Assembly (NCBI GenBank): GCA_031119595.1
Contig: JAVHXX010000070.1
Coordinates: forward strand, 1-12,546
DNA length: 12,546 nucleotides
DNA from: Patulibacter sp.
GTDB taxonomy: Bacteria; Actinomycetota; Thermoleophilia; Solirubrobacterales; Solirubrobacteraceae
Direction: 5' to 3'
Shown one piece after another: positions 1 through 5,709 of the stretch. The notes beneath the pieces are model-generated. The model was given only the letters and a program-made list of their open reading frames with translations. It searched no databases and was not told where the DNA came from. Within the stretch, counting starts at the first letter, position 1. Each line of letters begins with the position of its first letter. The translations under genes and the position numbers were made by a program.

Positions 1-10
1 CCACAAGGCA

Positions 11-268
11 GTGCCCGCCCTGTTTGTCGTGGACTACGCCCGGGCGACGAAGGCCCACTGGGACGAGCATCTCTCCGCGCGTCAGCGCAAGCGCCTCGTT
101 ACGCTCGTGAAAGCCAGCGGAGGTCGTCCGTCACACCTGAGCAAGCGCGAGCGCCGCGAGGTCCTCAGGCTTGTCCGCGACCTCGAACCACTCGGACTCG
201 CCAAGCGTTTGGTCGCAACGACTGCGGGCGCCGACACGACGAAGCGTCGCCGCGCGCCACGCAGTTAG
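11..268 (+). CDS. Small basic hypothetical protein
   Basis: An 85-residue protein of unknown function. The first 12 residues are hydrophobic to mixed (MPALFVVDYARA); the rest is strongly basic and predicted helical, rich in Arg/Lys with the segments SARQRKRLVTLV and SKRERREVLRLV, and it ends in a KRRRAPRS tail. The charge suggests nucleic-acid or membrane-surface contact, but this is inference. The GTG start has an AAGG a few bases upstream; the frame is open to the left edge, so the true start could lie outside the window. The stop is 12 bp before the SDR gene, so the two are probably co-transcribed. I do not recognise a named family. Confidence 0.6.
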   Translation: MPALFVVDYARATKAHWDEHLSARQRKRLVTLVKASGGRPSHLSKRERREVLRLVRDLEPLGLAKRLVATTAGADTTKRRRAPRS

Positions 269-280
269 CCGGGGGCCGCT

Positions 281-1348
281 GTGAAGATCGTCGTCACCGG
301 CGCCACTGGCAACGTCGGGACCGCGCTCCTACGAGCGCTGGTCGACGATGATCAGATCACGGAGATCGTAGGGATCGCGCGCCGGATCCCACCGACGTGG
401 GCGCCGCGGAAGGTGCACTGGGTCTCCGCGGATGTGAGCCGCGACCCGCTCGAACCTCACTTCGCTGGCGCCGACGTTGTCGTTCACCTCGCTTGGCTGA
501 TCCAGCCGGCGCGGTCGACGGTCATCACCGAACGCGTGAACGTCGAGGGAAGCCGCCGAGTGTTCCAGGCTGCCGGGCAGGCAGGCGTTGGCGCCCTCGT
601 GCACGCGTCGTCGGTCGCCGCGTACAGCCGGGCCGACCCGATGGAGCCCGTTGACGAGGGCTGGCCGACCGGCGGTCTGGCGTCGTCGTACTACTCGCGG
701 CAGAAGGTCGCTGCCGAGCGGCTGCTCGACGACACCGCAGCACGATTTCCCGAACTGCGGATTGCGCGTGCTCGCCCGGGGCTGATCTTCCAGCGCTCGG
801 CCGCAGCCGAGATCCGCCGGTACTTCGGTGGGCCGCTCGTCCCGGGGTGGGCGGCCCGCAGCGCACTTGTGCCGTTCGTGCCCGATATGCCCGGCCTCGT
901 CGGCCAGGTCGTCCACAGCGACGACGTCGCCGAGCTGTACCGGCTGCTCTGCGTCACGCCAACCGCCGAGGGCGCCTACAACGTCGCCACGAGCCCACCG
1001 GTCGACGCGGCAGTGCTCGCCCATCTGTTGCACGCGCGACCACGGCGGCTGCCGCGTAGCGTTGTCCGAGGCCTCGTGAAGACGACTTACCTGGCTCGAC
1101 TTCATCCCGTCTCGCCGGGCTGGCTTGATCTCGGGCTCGCCGCGCCGACGATGCTCACCGACCGCGCCCGCAACGAGCTCGGCTGGCACCCGGTCCACGA
1201 GGCCGGCGCCGTGCTGACTGAGTTTATGGATGGCCTTCGCAGCGGCGCCGGCGGTCGCACGCCGCCACTCGACCCGCACGCCGGCGGCCCGCTGCGCGTT
1301 CGCGAGTTCCTCACCGGCGTCGGCGGCCCCAACCCGATCGACCGCTAG
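281..1348 (+). CDS. NAD-dependent epimerase/dehydratase family protein (extended SDR)
   Basis: A 355-residue Rossmann-fold oxidoreductase of the extended SDR class, acting in the cytoplasm on an unknown nucleotide-sugar, lipid or similar substrate. Visible signatures: the N-terminal dinucleotide-binding motif TGATGNVG at residues 6-13, an acidic residue after strand 3 (SADVSRD), the HLAW segment after strand 4, active-site serine in HASSVAAYS (S110/S111), and the catalytic YSRQK (Y138, K142). The C-terminal third, with the VVHSDDVAELY segment, is the substrate-binding part typical of epimerase/dehydratase members. GTG at 281 is chosen because the glycine motif starts five residues later, as is normal in the family. 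It is 12 bp after the preceding gene and 7 bp before the HAD gene, which suggests an operon. Length and frame look intact. Confidence 0.9.
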   Translation: MKIVVTGATGNVGTALLRALVDDDQITEIVGIARRIPPTWAPRKVHWVSADVSRDPLEPHFAGADVVVHLAWLIQPARSTVITERVNVEGSRRVFQAAGQAGVGALVHASSVAAYSRADPMEPVDEGWPTGGLASSYYSRQKVAAERLLDDTAARFPELRIARARPGLIFQRSAAAEIRRYFGGPLVPGWAARSALVPFVPDMPGLVGQVVHSDDVAELYRLLCVTPTAEGAYNVATSPPVDAAVLAHLLHARPRRLPRSVVRGLVKTTYLARLHPVSPGWLDLGLAAPTMLTDRARNELGWHPVHEAGAVLTEFMDGLRSGAGGRTPPLDPHAGGPLRVREFLTGVGGPNPIDR

Positions 1349-1355
1349 CTCGTTG

Positions 1356-2023
1356 ATGACGAAGACCAAGCCAGCCGCGATCCTCGACATCGACGGCACC
1401 CTCGTCGACACGAACTACCACCACGCCGTGTCGTGGTTTCGCGCGTTTCGGCAACACGGGCACGTCGTACCGCTCTGGCAGATCCACCGCCACATCGGGA
1501 TGGGCGGCGACCAGATGATCGCGGCGCTCCTAAGTGAGGAGGTCGAGACCCGGGAAGGCGACGACATCCGCGCGGCGGAGGGAGCCCTCTACCTCAGCGT
1601 GATCGAAGAAGTCGAGCCGCTGCGAGGCGCCCGATCCCTGATCGAGGATCTCCGAGACGCAGGCCACCGCATCGTGCTCGCCTCGAGCGCAAAGGCACAG
1701 GAAGTCGATCACTACCTCGATCTCCTGGATGCCCGCTCGATCGTCGATGGCTGGACGACCTCCGACGACGTGCAGCAGACCAAGCCGGCGCCGGACCTGC
1801 TCGTCGCGGCACTGCACTGGACAAGCTCGGCGGCGGCCCGGCCGTGATGGTGGGCGACTCGACGTGGGACTGCGAGGCGGCCAAGCGCGCGAAGCTCCCG
1901 TCGGTGGCCGTGCTGACCGGTGGTTTCTCGAGCGAAGAACTGCGTGCGGCCGGCGCGAGCGATGTCTTTGAGTCGATCGACGAGCTGCGCCAGTCGCTCA
2001 GCGAAAGGCCCTTTGGCGTGTAG
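1356..2023 (+). pseudogene. HAD-family hydrolase, frame-disrupted by a 5-bp duplication
   Basis: A haloacid dehalogenase-type phosphatase of the beta-phosphoglucomutase/phosphoglycolate phosphatase-like group. Motif I is LDIDGTLVDT with D11 and D13; motif II is the serine pair in VLASSAK (about residue 110); motif III is the lysine of TKPAPDLL (K143). The frame then meets a stop at 1845-1847. Motif IV, MVGDSTWDCEAA, and a normal C-terminus (SVAVLTGGF, then SIDELRQSLSERPFGV) are encoded from about 1820 to 2023 in another frame. The break coincides with a direct tandem repeat CACTG CACTG at 1810-1819; removing one copy gives an uninterrupted 220-residue protein reading VAALDKLGGGPAVMVGDS. ATG 1356 starts 7 bp after the SDR stop; no strong ribosome site is visible. 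As written, the product lacks the acidic motif IV that binds magnesium, so it should be inactive. Sequencing error is the alternative. Confidence 0.85.
1810..1819 (+). repeat. 5-bp tandem duplication CACTG CACTG in the HAD gene
   Basis: Two adjacent copies of CACTG fall exactly where the HAD reading frame breaks. Collapsing them to one copy restores a frame continuous from motif III to motif IV, with spacing normal for the family. A one-base deletion at the same place would also restore the frame. Confidence 0.7.
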
Positions 2024-2065
2024 CGATCACAGCCGGAGTTCACACACTGCGACGCGATTGGGCCG

Positions 2066-2078
2066 CCCGACCGTCGGG
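2066..2078. promoter_or_regulatory. Near-perfect palindrome in the leader of the PfpI-type gene
   Basis: CCCGAC-C-GTCGGG, two 6-bp arms around one base, lies between the HAD gene and the PfpI-type gene about 105 bp before the start codon. It could be an operator or part of the HAD terminator. In GC-rich DNA such a palindrome can also arise by chance, and no matching second copy was noticed. Confidence 0.25.
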
Positions 2079-2141
2079 TGCCCGGGAGAGCCCAGCGGCG
2101 CCCTGCCTTCGGGTGTGGGTGGCCTCTACGGTGATCGCACA

Positions 2142-2159
2142 TCGCCGCGCTGGCGGCGA
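2142..2159 (+). promoter_or_regulatory. Hairpin just upstream of the PfpI-type gene ribosome site
   Basis: TCGCCGC-GCTG-GCGGCGA forms a 7-bp perfect stem with a 4-nt loop, ending 11 bp before the GAGGAG ribosome-binding site at 2171-2176. There is no U-run after it, so it is more likely a leader structure or chance than a terminator. Confidence 0.35.
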
Positions 2160-2183
2160 CCGGTAGTAACGAGGAGTGACGAG

Positions 2184-2750
2184 ATGAGCACGAAGCTGAA
2201 CGGAAAGACGGTCGCGTTTCTGGCGACCGACGGTGTGGAGCGGGTTGAGCTGCAGGTGCCCAGGGACGCGGTCGTGGGAGCGGGGGCGACGGTGAAGCTG
2301 ATCACGATCGACGGTCTCTCCGTGTCGCTCTGGGACCACGACGAGGAACACGTCGGTGATGAGCAAGCCGACGCGCTCGTCGGCGATGTCTCGGCCGCGG
2401 ATTTCGACGCGCTCGTTCTGCCCGGTGGGGTGCGCAACCCGGACAAGTTGCGCGCCGACGACGCTGCGGTGGCGTTCGTCAAGGGGTTCTTCGCGGCGCA
2501 CAAGCCGGTTGCGGCGATCTGCCATGGTCCGTGGACGCTCATTGAGGCCGACGTGGTGCGTGGCCGGACCGTCACCTCGTTCCCGTCGCTTCAGACTGAC
2601 CTGCGCAACGCGGGCGCCACTTGGGTCGACGAGGAGGTCGTCGTCGACCGAGGTCTCGTCACCAGTCGCAACCCCGATGACCTAGAGGCCTTTAGCGCCA
2701 AAGTGGTCGAGGAGATCTCCGAGGGCAAGCACGCCGCACAGCACGCCTGA
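2184..2750 (+). CDS. PfpI/DJ-1 family type 1 glutamine amidotransferase-like protein
   Basis: A 188-residue cytoplasmic protein of the DJ-1/PfpI superfamily, close in type to general stress protein 18 and E. coli YhbO. Family members are described as stress proteins with protease, chaperone or glyoxalase/deglycase activity; which applies here is unknown. Visible features: the N-terminal beta strand KTVAFLATDGVERVEL carrying the conserved acidic residue (E19), the VLPGGVRNPDKLR loop, the nucleophile elbow in AAICHGPWTL (C113, H114), and the conserved TSRNPDDLEAF segment near the C-terminus. Length is usual for the family. ATG 2184 is chosen over upstream in-frame starts because it has a good GAGGAG ribosome site 7 bp upstream and the protein begins at the family's normal N-terminus. 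The Nudix gene begins 16 bp after the stop. Confidence 0.93.
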   Translation: MSTKLNGKTVAFLATDGVERVELQVPRDAVVGAGATVKLITIDGLSVSLWDHDEEHVGDEQADALVGDVSAADFDALVLPGGVRNPDKLRADDAAVAFVKGFFAAHKPVAAICHGPWTLIEADVVRGRTVTSFPSLQTDLRNAGATWVDEEVVVDRGLVTSRNPDDLEAFSAKVVEEISEGKHAAQHA

Positions 2751-2766
2751 CGAAGCTCCCACTCGC

Positions 2767-3197
2767 ATGAGTCACGAGCGGCCCATCGTCACCGTTGACA
2801 TCGTCGCGCTGACCGGATCAGCGGACGACCAGCAGATTCTGCTTGTGCAGCGTGGGTCAGAGCCGTTCTCGGGACGGTGGGCGCTGCCAGGTGGATTAGT
2901 GGAGCCGGGCGAACGGACGAAGCACGCGGCGCGACGCGAGCTGCGGGAGGAGACCGGCGCCGACCATGAGGTCGGGCCGCTCATCGGCGTCTACGACGAG
3001 CCGGGACGCGACCCACGCGGCTGGGTCATTTCGATCGCATATCTCATCACCTCGGCGCCGCAGTCGCCGTGGCAGGCGCCGACGACGCTGATACCGCACG
3101 GTGGTGGCCAACGGGCGCGCTACCGACGCCTCTTGCGTTCGACCACGAAACCGTCGTTTCGGAGGCGCTCGCGATGGCCAAGAACGGTGGCGCCTAA
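2767..3197 (+). pseudogene. Nudix hydrolase, frame broken by an apparent 1-base deletion
   Basis: A Nudix-fold pyrophosphohydrolase, the type that cleaves nucleoside diphosphates linked to another moiety; its C-terminal pattern resembles ADP-ribose pyrophosphatase/NrtR-like members. The Nudix box is complete: G43, E49, then REL-R-EE-TG at residues 57-64, matching GX5EX7REUXEEXGU. The initial frame leaves family-like sequence after SAPQSP and would run on to 3228 with a basic, low-quality tail. One base earlier, starting at about 3069, the sequence reads VAGADDADTARWWPTGALP and LAFDHETVVSEALAMAKNGG, ending at TAA 3195-3197, a typical Nudix C-terminus. Adding one base near 3065-3069 gives a 143-residue protein. 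No slippery heptamer is seen, so programmed frameshifting is unlikely. It is either a mutation or a sequence error. The catalytic box is unaffected, so partial activity is possible. Confidence 0.85.
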
Positions 3198-3297
3198 CCT
3201 GGCAACGGGCATCTGGCCTCGGCCGTAGGCGCTGTCCAGTATCGCGCGTTCCGCGGGACGAGGAGATCGGGCGGCGGTGGGGAAGACCGGCGTCGGA

Positions 3298-3843
3298 ATG
3301 GCTGAGACGACCACCACGCGGTTCGATCTGGAGCGCGTCCGCGATTTGAGCGGCCGCGGCGCGCATGTCTGGTATCGCCGGGTGCTGCTGACATTGATGC
3401 TGGCGTTCGTGGTCGCGGCGCTGCTCGGCGCCTTCGGCCAGATCAGCCACAGCAACACCGCGTCCGGGCCGGCCGGCACCATCACCGTTCATGCGCCGCA
3501 TACGGTCCGCGGCGGTCTGCTGTTCCCGGCACGGGTCACGATCCGCGCCGCCCAGAAGCTCGTGTCGCCGCAGATCGTGCTGGGCGGCGGCTGGGCCAAG
3601 GGCATGCAGCTCAACACGATTGAACCGTCGCCGGCGAGTGAGACCACGCGACCCTCATCGACCGGAAGCACCGACGACCTCGCGTTCACCTATCCGACGC
3701 TGCAGGCCGGAGACTCGCTCACGCTGTACCTGCAGGTGCAGGTCGACCCGACGACGATCGGTCACCAGGACACGTCGGTGAGCGTTGAGGCGGCGAATGC
3801 TCGCCCGATTCGGCTACCGGCGTCCTTGACCGTCCTTCCGTAG
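3298..3843 (+). CDS. Membrane-anchored hypothetical protein
   Basis: A 181-residue protein of unknown function. A charged cytoplasmic N-terminus (residues 1-28, ending WYRR) precedes one hydrophobic helix at about 29-47 (VLLTLMLAFVVAALLGAFG). The rest is predicted extracytoplasmic and beta-rich, with alternating hydrophobic strands (GTITVHAPHTVRGGLLFPARVTI; SLTLYLQVQV), a Ser/Thr-rich loop at about residues 107-125, and a final IRLPASLTVLP, resembling an immunoglobulin-like or CARDB-like fold. No cysteine or catalytic motif is visible. ATG 3298 keeps the N-terminus conventional; an in-frame GTG at 3277 would add seven residues. The next gene starts 8 bp after the stop, and its ribosome site overlaps this stop codon, so the pair is very likely translated together and may act together at the membrane. 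Confidence 0.75.
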   Translation: MAETTTTRFDLERVRDLSGRGAHVWYRRVLLTLMLAFVVAALLGAFGQISHSNTASGPAGTITVHAPHTVRGGLLFPARVTIRAAQKLVSPQIVLGGGWAKGMQLNTIEPSPASETTRPSSTGSTDDLAFTYPTLQAGDSLTLYLQVQVDPTTIGHQDTSVSVEAANARPIRLPASLTVLP

Positions 3844-3846
3844 GAG
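3842..3846 (+). promoter_or_regulatory. Ribosome-binding site overlapping the upstream stop codon
   Basis: AGGAG sits 5 nt before the GTG at 3852 and shares bases with the TAG stop of the preceding gene. It supports GTG 3852 as the true start and suggests translational coupling of the two membrane proteins. Confidence 0.6.
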
Positions 3847-3851
3847 CACCC

Positions 3852-4319
3852 GTGGATCTCGTCCTGCGCGCCACCGTCGTCTACTTCGTCATCTGGATCC
3901 TCACGCGCGTCGTTGGGCGCCGCGAGCTCTCAACGTTGGAGCCGTTCGACGTGATCTTGCTCGTGGTGATCGGCGACATGGTCCAGCAGGGCGTCACGCA
4001 GAGCGACTACTCGCTGACCGGCACGATGATCGTGATCTTCACGCTCGGCCTGCTGACCGTCTCGATGAGCTACCTGAGCTTCCGGTTCGCGAAACTGCGG
4101 CCGGTCATGGAGGGCGAGCCGCTGGTGCTGGTGCAGGACGGCAAGGTCATCGACCACAACATGCGCCGCGAGCGTCTCACCGTCGAGGAACTCGTCGCGG
4201 AAGCACGCAGCAACCAGATCGCCGACCTTGCCAGCATCCGCTTCGCTGTACTGGAGACGAACGGCACCATCTCCTTCATCGAGCACGACAGCAACGCGGC
4301 ACCCAGCTCCGGCGCGTGA
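3852..4319 (+). CDS. YetF (DUF421) domain-containing membrane protein
   Basis: A 155-residue inner-membrane protein of the YetF/DUF421 family, whose biochemical role is not established. It has two or three membrane segments in the first 80 residues (about 4-22, 30-44, 56-76), with the conserved family segment VVGRRELSTLEPFDVILLVVIGD at 20-42. A soluble C-terminal domain follows at about 83-155, with the family hallmarks GEPLVLVQDGKVI, the ERLTVEELVAEAR helix, and the final strand FAVLETNGTISFI. Length is at the short end of the family but the domain is complete. It follows the single-pass membrane protein by 8 bp and overlaps the next gene by 4 nt (GTGA), so these three genes form a tight transcription unit. 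Confidence 0.92.
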   Translation: MDLVLRATVVYFVIWILTRVVGRRELSTLEPFDVILLVVIGDMVQQGVTQSDYSLTGTMIVIFTLGLLTVSMSYLSFRFAKLRPVMEGEPLVLVQDGKVIDHNMRRERLTVEELVAEARSNQIADLASIRFAVLETNGTISFIEHDSNAAPSSGA

Positions 4320-4804
4320 GCGGCGCGCCAGAGCCGATCGCGGTGTATCGCGCGCCGATGCGCGCCCGAGACCGTGACCTTCCCCCTGGGGCTGGAGCAC
4401 GCTTCGGCCTGGCTGGCGGACTGGTCGGCATCGGCGACCGCCTCAACCGCGCACCGGGATCGCTCGAGGCAGCGATCGACGCTGCATGCACACAACACGG
4501 CGCGAAGGCCGGGCGGCTGCTCGAGGCGTTTACGCGCCGGATGGCGCGTTCGTATGGACCCGCGACGACGACGGTCACCTGTGGCTCGGCCGCCTCAACG
4601 GACCGTGGCGATACGACGACTCGATGCAGGCATCGGTCGCCGGCATTCATCACGTTCGAGCGACAGACTGGGCGGCGCGGCCAGTTGCCAGCCTCGACGT
4701 GCCGGCCGACGTCCGTGCGACGTTCGCGCGCGGCGGCCGCAACTTTCAACGAACCCACAGCGCCGCCGCTGAAGCACAAACCGCGGCCCTCTGGCAGCAA
4801 CTGA
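4316..4804 (+). pseudogene. Uncharacterised protein, frame-disrupted
   Basis: A conserved-looking protein read in two frames. The first, from GTG 4316 (overlapping the upstream stop as GTGA), encodes PEPIAVYRAPMRARDRDLPP and ends sensibly at AGRLLEAF (residue about 72, nt 4531). The second, one base earlier, continues from about 4531 with APDGAFVWTRDDDGHLWLG, then NGPWRYDDS, GIHHVRATDW, DVPADVRATFARGGRNFQRT and TAALWQQL. Both halves have protein-like composition, whereas the continuations in the original frames are Arg/Thr-rich noise. The tract with short strands around GRLNGPWRYD recalls the small N-terminal domain seen in some Mrr-like restriction proteins, but the resemblance is weak. The second frame stays open to 4992, antisense to the SDR remnant; I place the natural end near 4804, just before the convergent gene. 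This is a mutation or a sequence error. Confidence 0.6.
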
Positions 4805-4809
4805 TGCCG

Positions 4810-5130
4810 TTACGGGCTGACCATTGCGCCGTTGACGTTGATCGTTGCGCCGGCCACGTAGCTCGATTCTGGGGAGGCGAGGAATACGTAGGCGGGGGCG
4901 AGTTCGGCGGGTTGTCCGGGTCGACCGTAGTTGTTCTCCGAGGCTCCGAACTCGGGCAGCTCGTCGGGGTTCTCGCCGGCGCTGACCTGTAGCGCGGTCC
5001 ATGTCGGGCCGGGTGCGACGATGTTGACGCGGATGCCGCGCGGCGCGAGCTGCTGGGCGAGTCCCTTGGAGAGGTTGTTGATCGCCGCTTTCGTGGCGGC
5101 GTAGTCGACGCCGTCGGGCGCGGGCGTGTG
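4810..5130 (-). pseudogene. 5'-truncated short-chain dehydrogenase/reductase
   Basis: The C-terminal 100 or so residues of a classical SDR oxidoreductase. They begin at DGVDYAATKAAINNLSKGL with the catalytic Tyr and Lys (YAATK), continue through QLAPRGIRVNIVAPGPTWT, the substrate-loop region with SAGENPDELPEFG, GRPGQPAELAPAYVFLAS, and end at GATINVNGAMVSP. This corresponds to the YhdF/YdaD-like (general stress protein 39) subgroup. The NAD(P)-binding half, with the TGxxxGIG and NNAG motifs and the catalytic serine, is absent: upstream sequence in all three minus-strand frames shows none of these. The open frame does extend back to an ATG at 5316, but that part has no SDR character. Without a Rossmann core the product cannot bind cofactor, so this is a relic. 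It converges on the plus-strand gene ending near 4804. Confidence 0.8.
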
Positions 5131-5197
5131 GCGACGTCGTTGGTCTTGGAGTGCTGCCCCTGCTGTCCGTCCCCGCCCGGATCCCAGGCAAGCGAGC

Positions 5198-5235
5198 TCG
5201 GTTTCAATGAACCGAACCTCGCTCAGTGAGCGAGG
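5198..5235. repeat. Two adjacent palindromes upstream of the SDR remnant
   Basis: TCGGTT-6 nt-AACCGA at 5198-5215 is followed after one base by CCTCGCTCA-G-TGAGCGAGG at 5217-5235, which has 9-bp perfect arms. They lie just beyond the point where SDR homology is lost. They could be an operator, a bidirectional terminator, or the end of a lost mobile element; no transposase or flanking direct repeat was seen. Confidence 0.45.
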
Positions 5236-5709
5236 CACCTGAACGAGGTATAGGCAGAACACGAAACGCCGGCACGCCAGATGCTGCACCCGACGGGCCG
5301 GCGACCGCGCCCGCACACCTTCAAATGGGTCTCTAATTTACTGTGTAAGGGTGCGTTGTTAACTTCCTCGCCAGCTGCCAGCCGCAGCGGCGGTTCCTGC
5401 GACAGGCTGATGGTGGGACTTGGCCGGGCGCACGGAGAGCGCCCGGCCGACGCTCACAAATACGTATCGGCGGACACGCAAGACCATTTAAATGGACGTC
5501 GTCTCGTTTCTCACTCTCAGGCTGCCGGGAGCAAGACCGTCGGCCCCCAGCCCGACACAACCTTCATTCGTCAGCGGACGCACAATGGCAGCGGGGAAGA
5601 GCAACCGTGAGCTCTCGTGCTACGCCGGGGCGCCTAATCCGGGTTCGAGAAGCGCTGAACGATCACGCGGTTCAGAGGACGAACGCGGTAGCGGTCGCAC
5701 CCGCGCCCC
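5236..5709. other. Gene-poor stretch between SDR remnant and LuxR gene
   Basis: About 470 bp in which I find no supportable gene. Open frames here are short, lack any recognisable motif and do not show the third-position bias of the neighbours. It contains local AT-rich patches unusual for the window (around 5322-5366 and 5455-5495), an ATACGTAT palindrome at 5460-5467, CCATTTAAATGG at 5484-5495, and a strong hairpin described separately. A GGTTCGAG at about 5643-5650 resembles a tRNA T-loop, but no matching stem was found. Confidence 0.5.
5422..5448. terminator. Strong GC hairpin, candidate terminator
   Basis: GGCCGGGCGC and GCGCCCGGCC form a perfect 10-bp stem around a 7-nt loop. There is no clear T-run on either side, so it would be an actinobacterial-style hairpin terminator at best. 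It lies about 260 bp beyond the 3' end of the minus-strand LuxR gene, which it could serve. Confidence 0.5.

Noticed and set aside
329..1411. 360-residue minus-strand open frame antisense to the SDR gene
   Set aside because: The plus strand has complete SDR motifs with correct spacing; the antisense product has none.
1920..2183. Upstream extension of the PfpI-type gene
   Set aside because: It would overlap the HAD C-terminus in another frame and cross a leader with hairpins; ATG 2184 has a strong ribosome site.
3060..3072. Programmed ribosomal frameshift in the Nudix gene
   Set aside because: No slippery heptamer or downstream pseudoknot was evident, and such a mechanism is not known for this family.
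4805..4992. C-terminal extension of the 4316 gene to the stop at 4992
   Set aside because: The sequence is antisense to the well-supported SDR C-terminus and loses protein-like character after WQQL.
5217..5235. CTCGCTCAGTGAGCGAG resembling viral inverted terminal repeat sequence
   Set aside because: It is a simple short palindrome in bacterial DNA; the likeness to parvoviral repeats is coincidental and no viral gene is present.
5600..5680. Possible tRNA around a GGTTCGAG T-loop-like motif
   Set aside because: The flanking bases do not pair as a T-stem and no anticodon or acceptor stem could be assembled.
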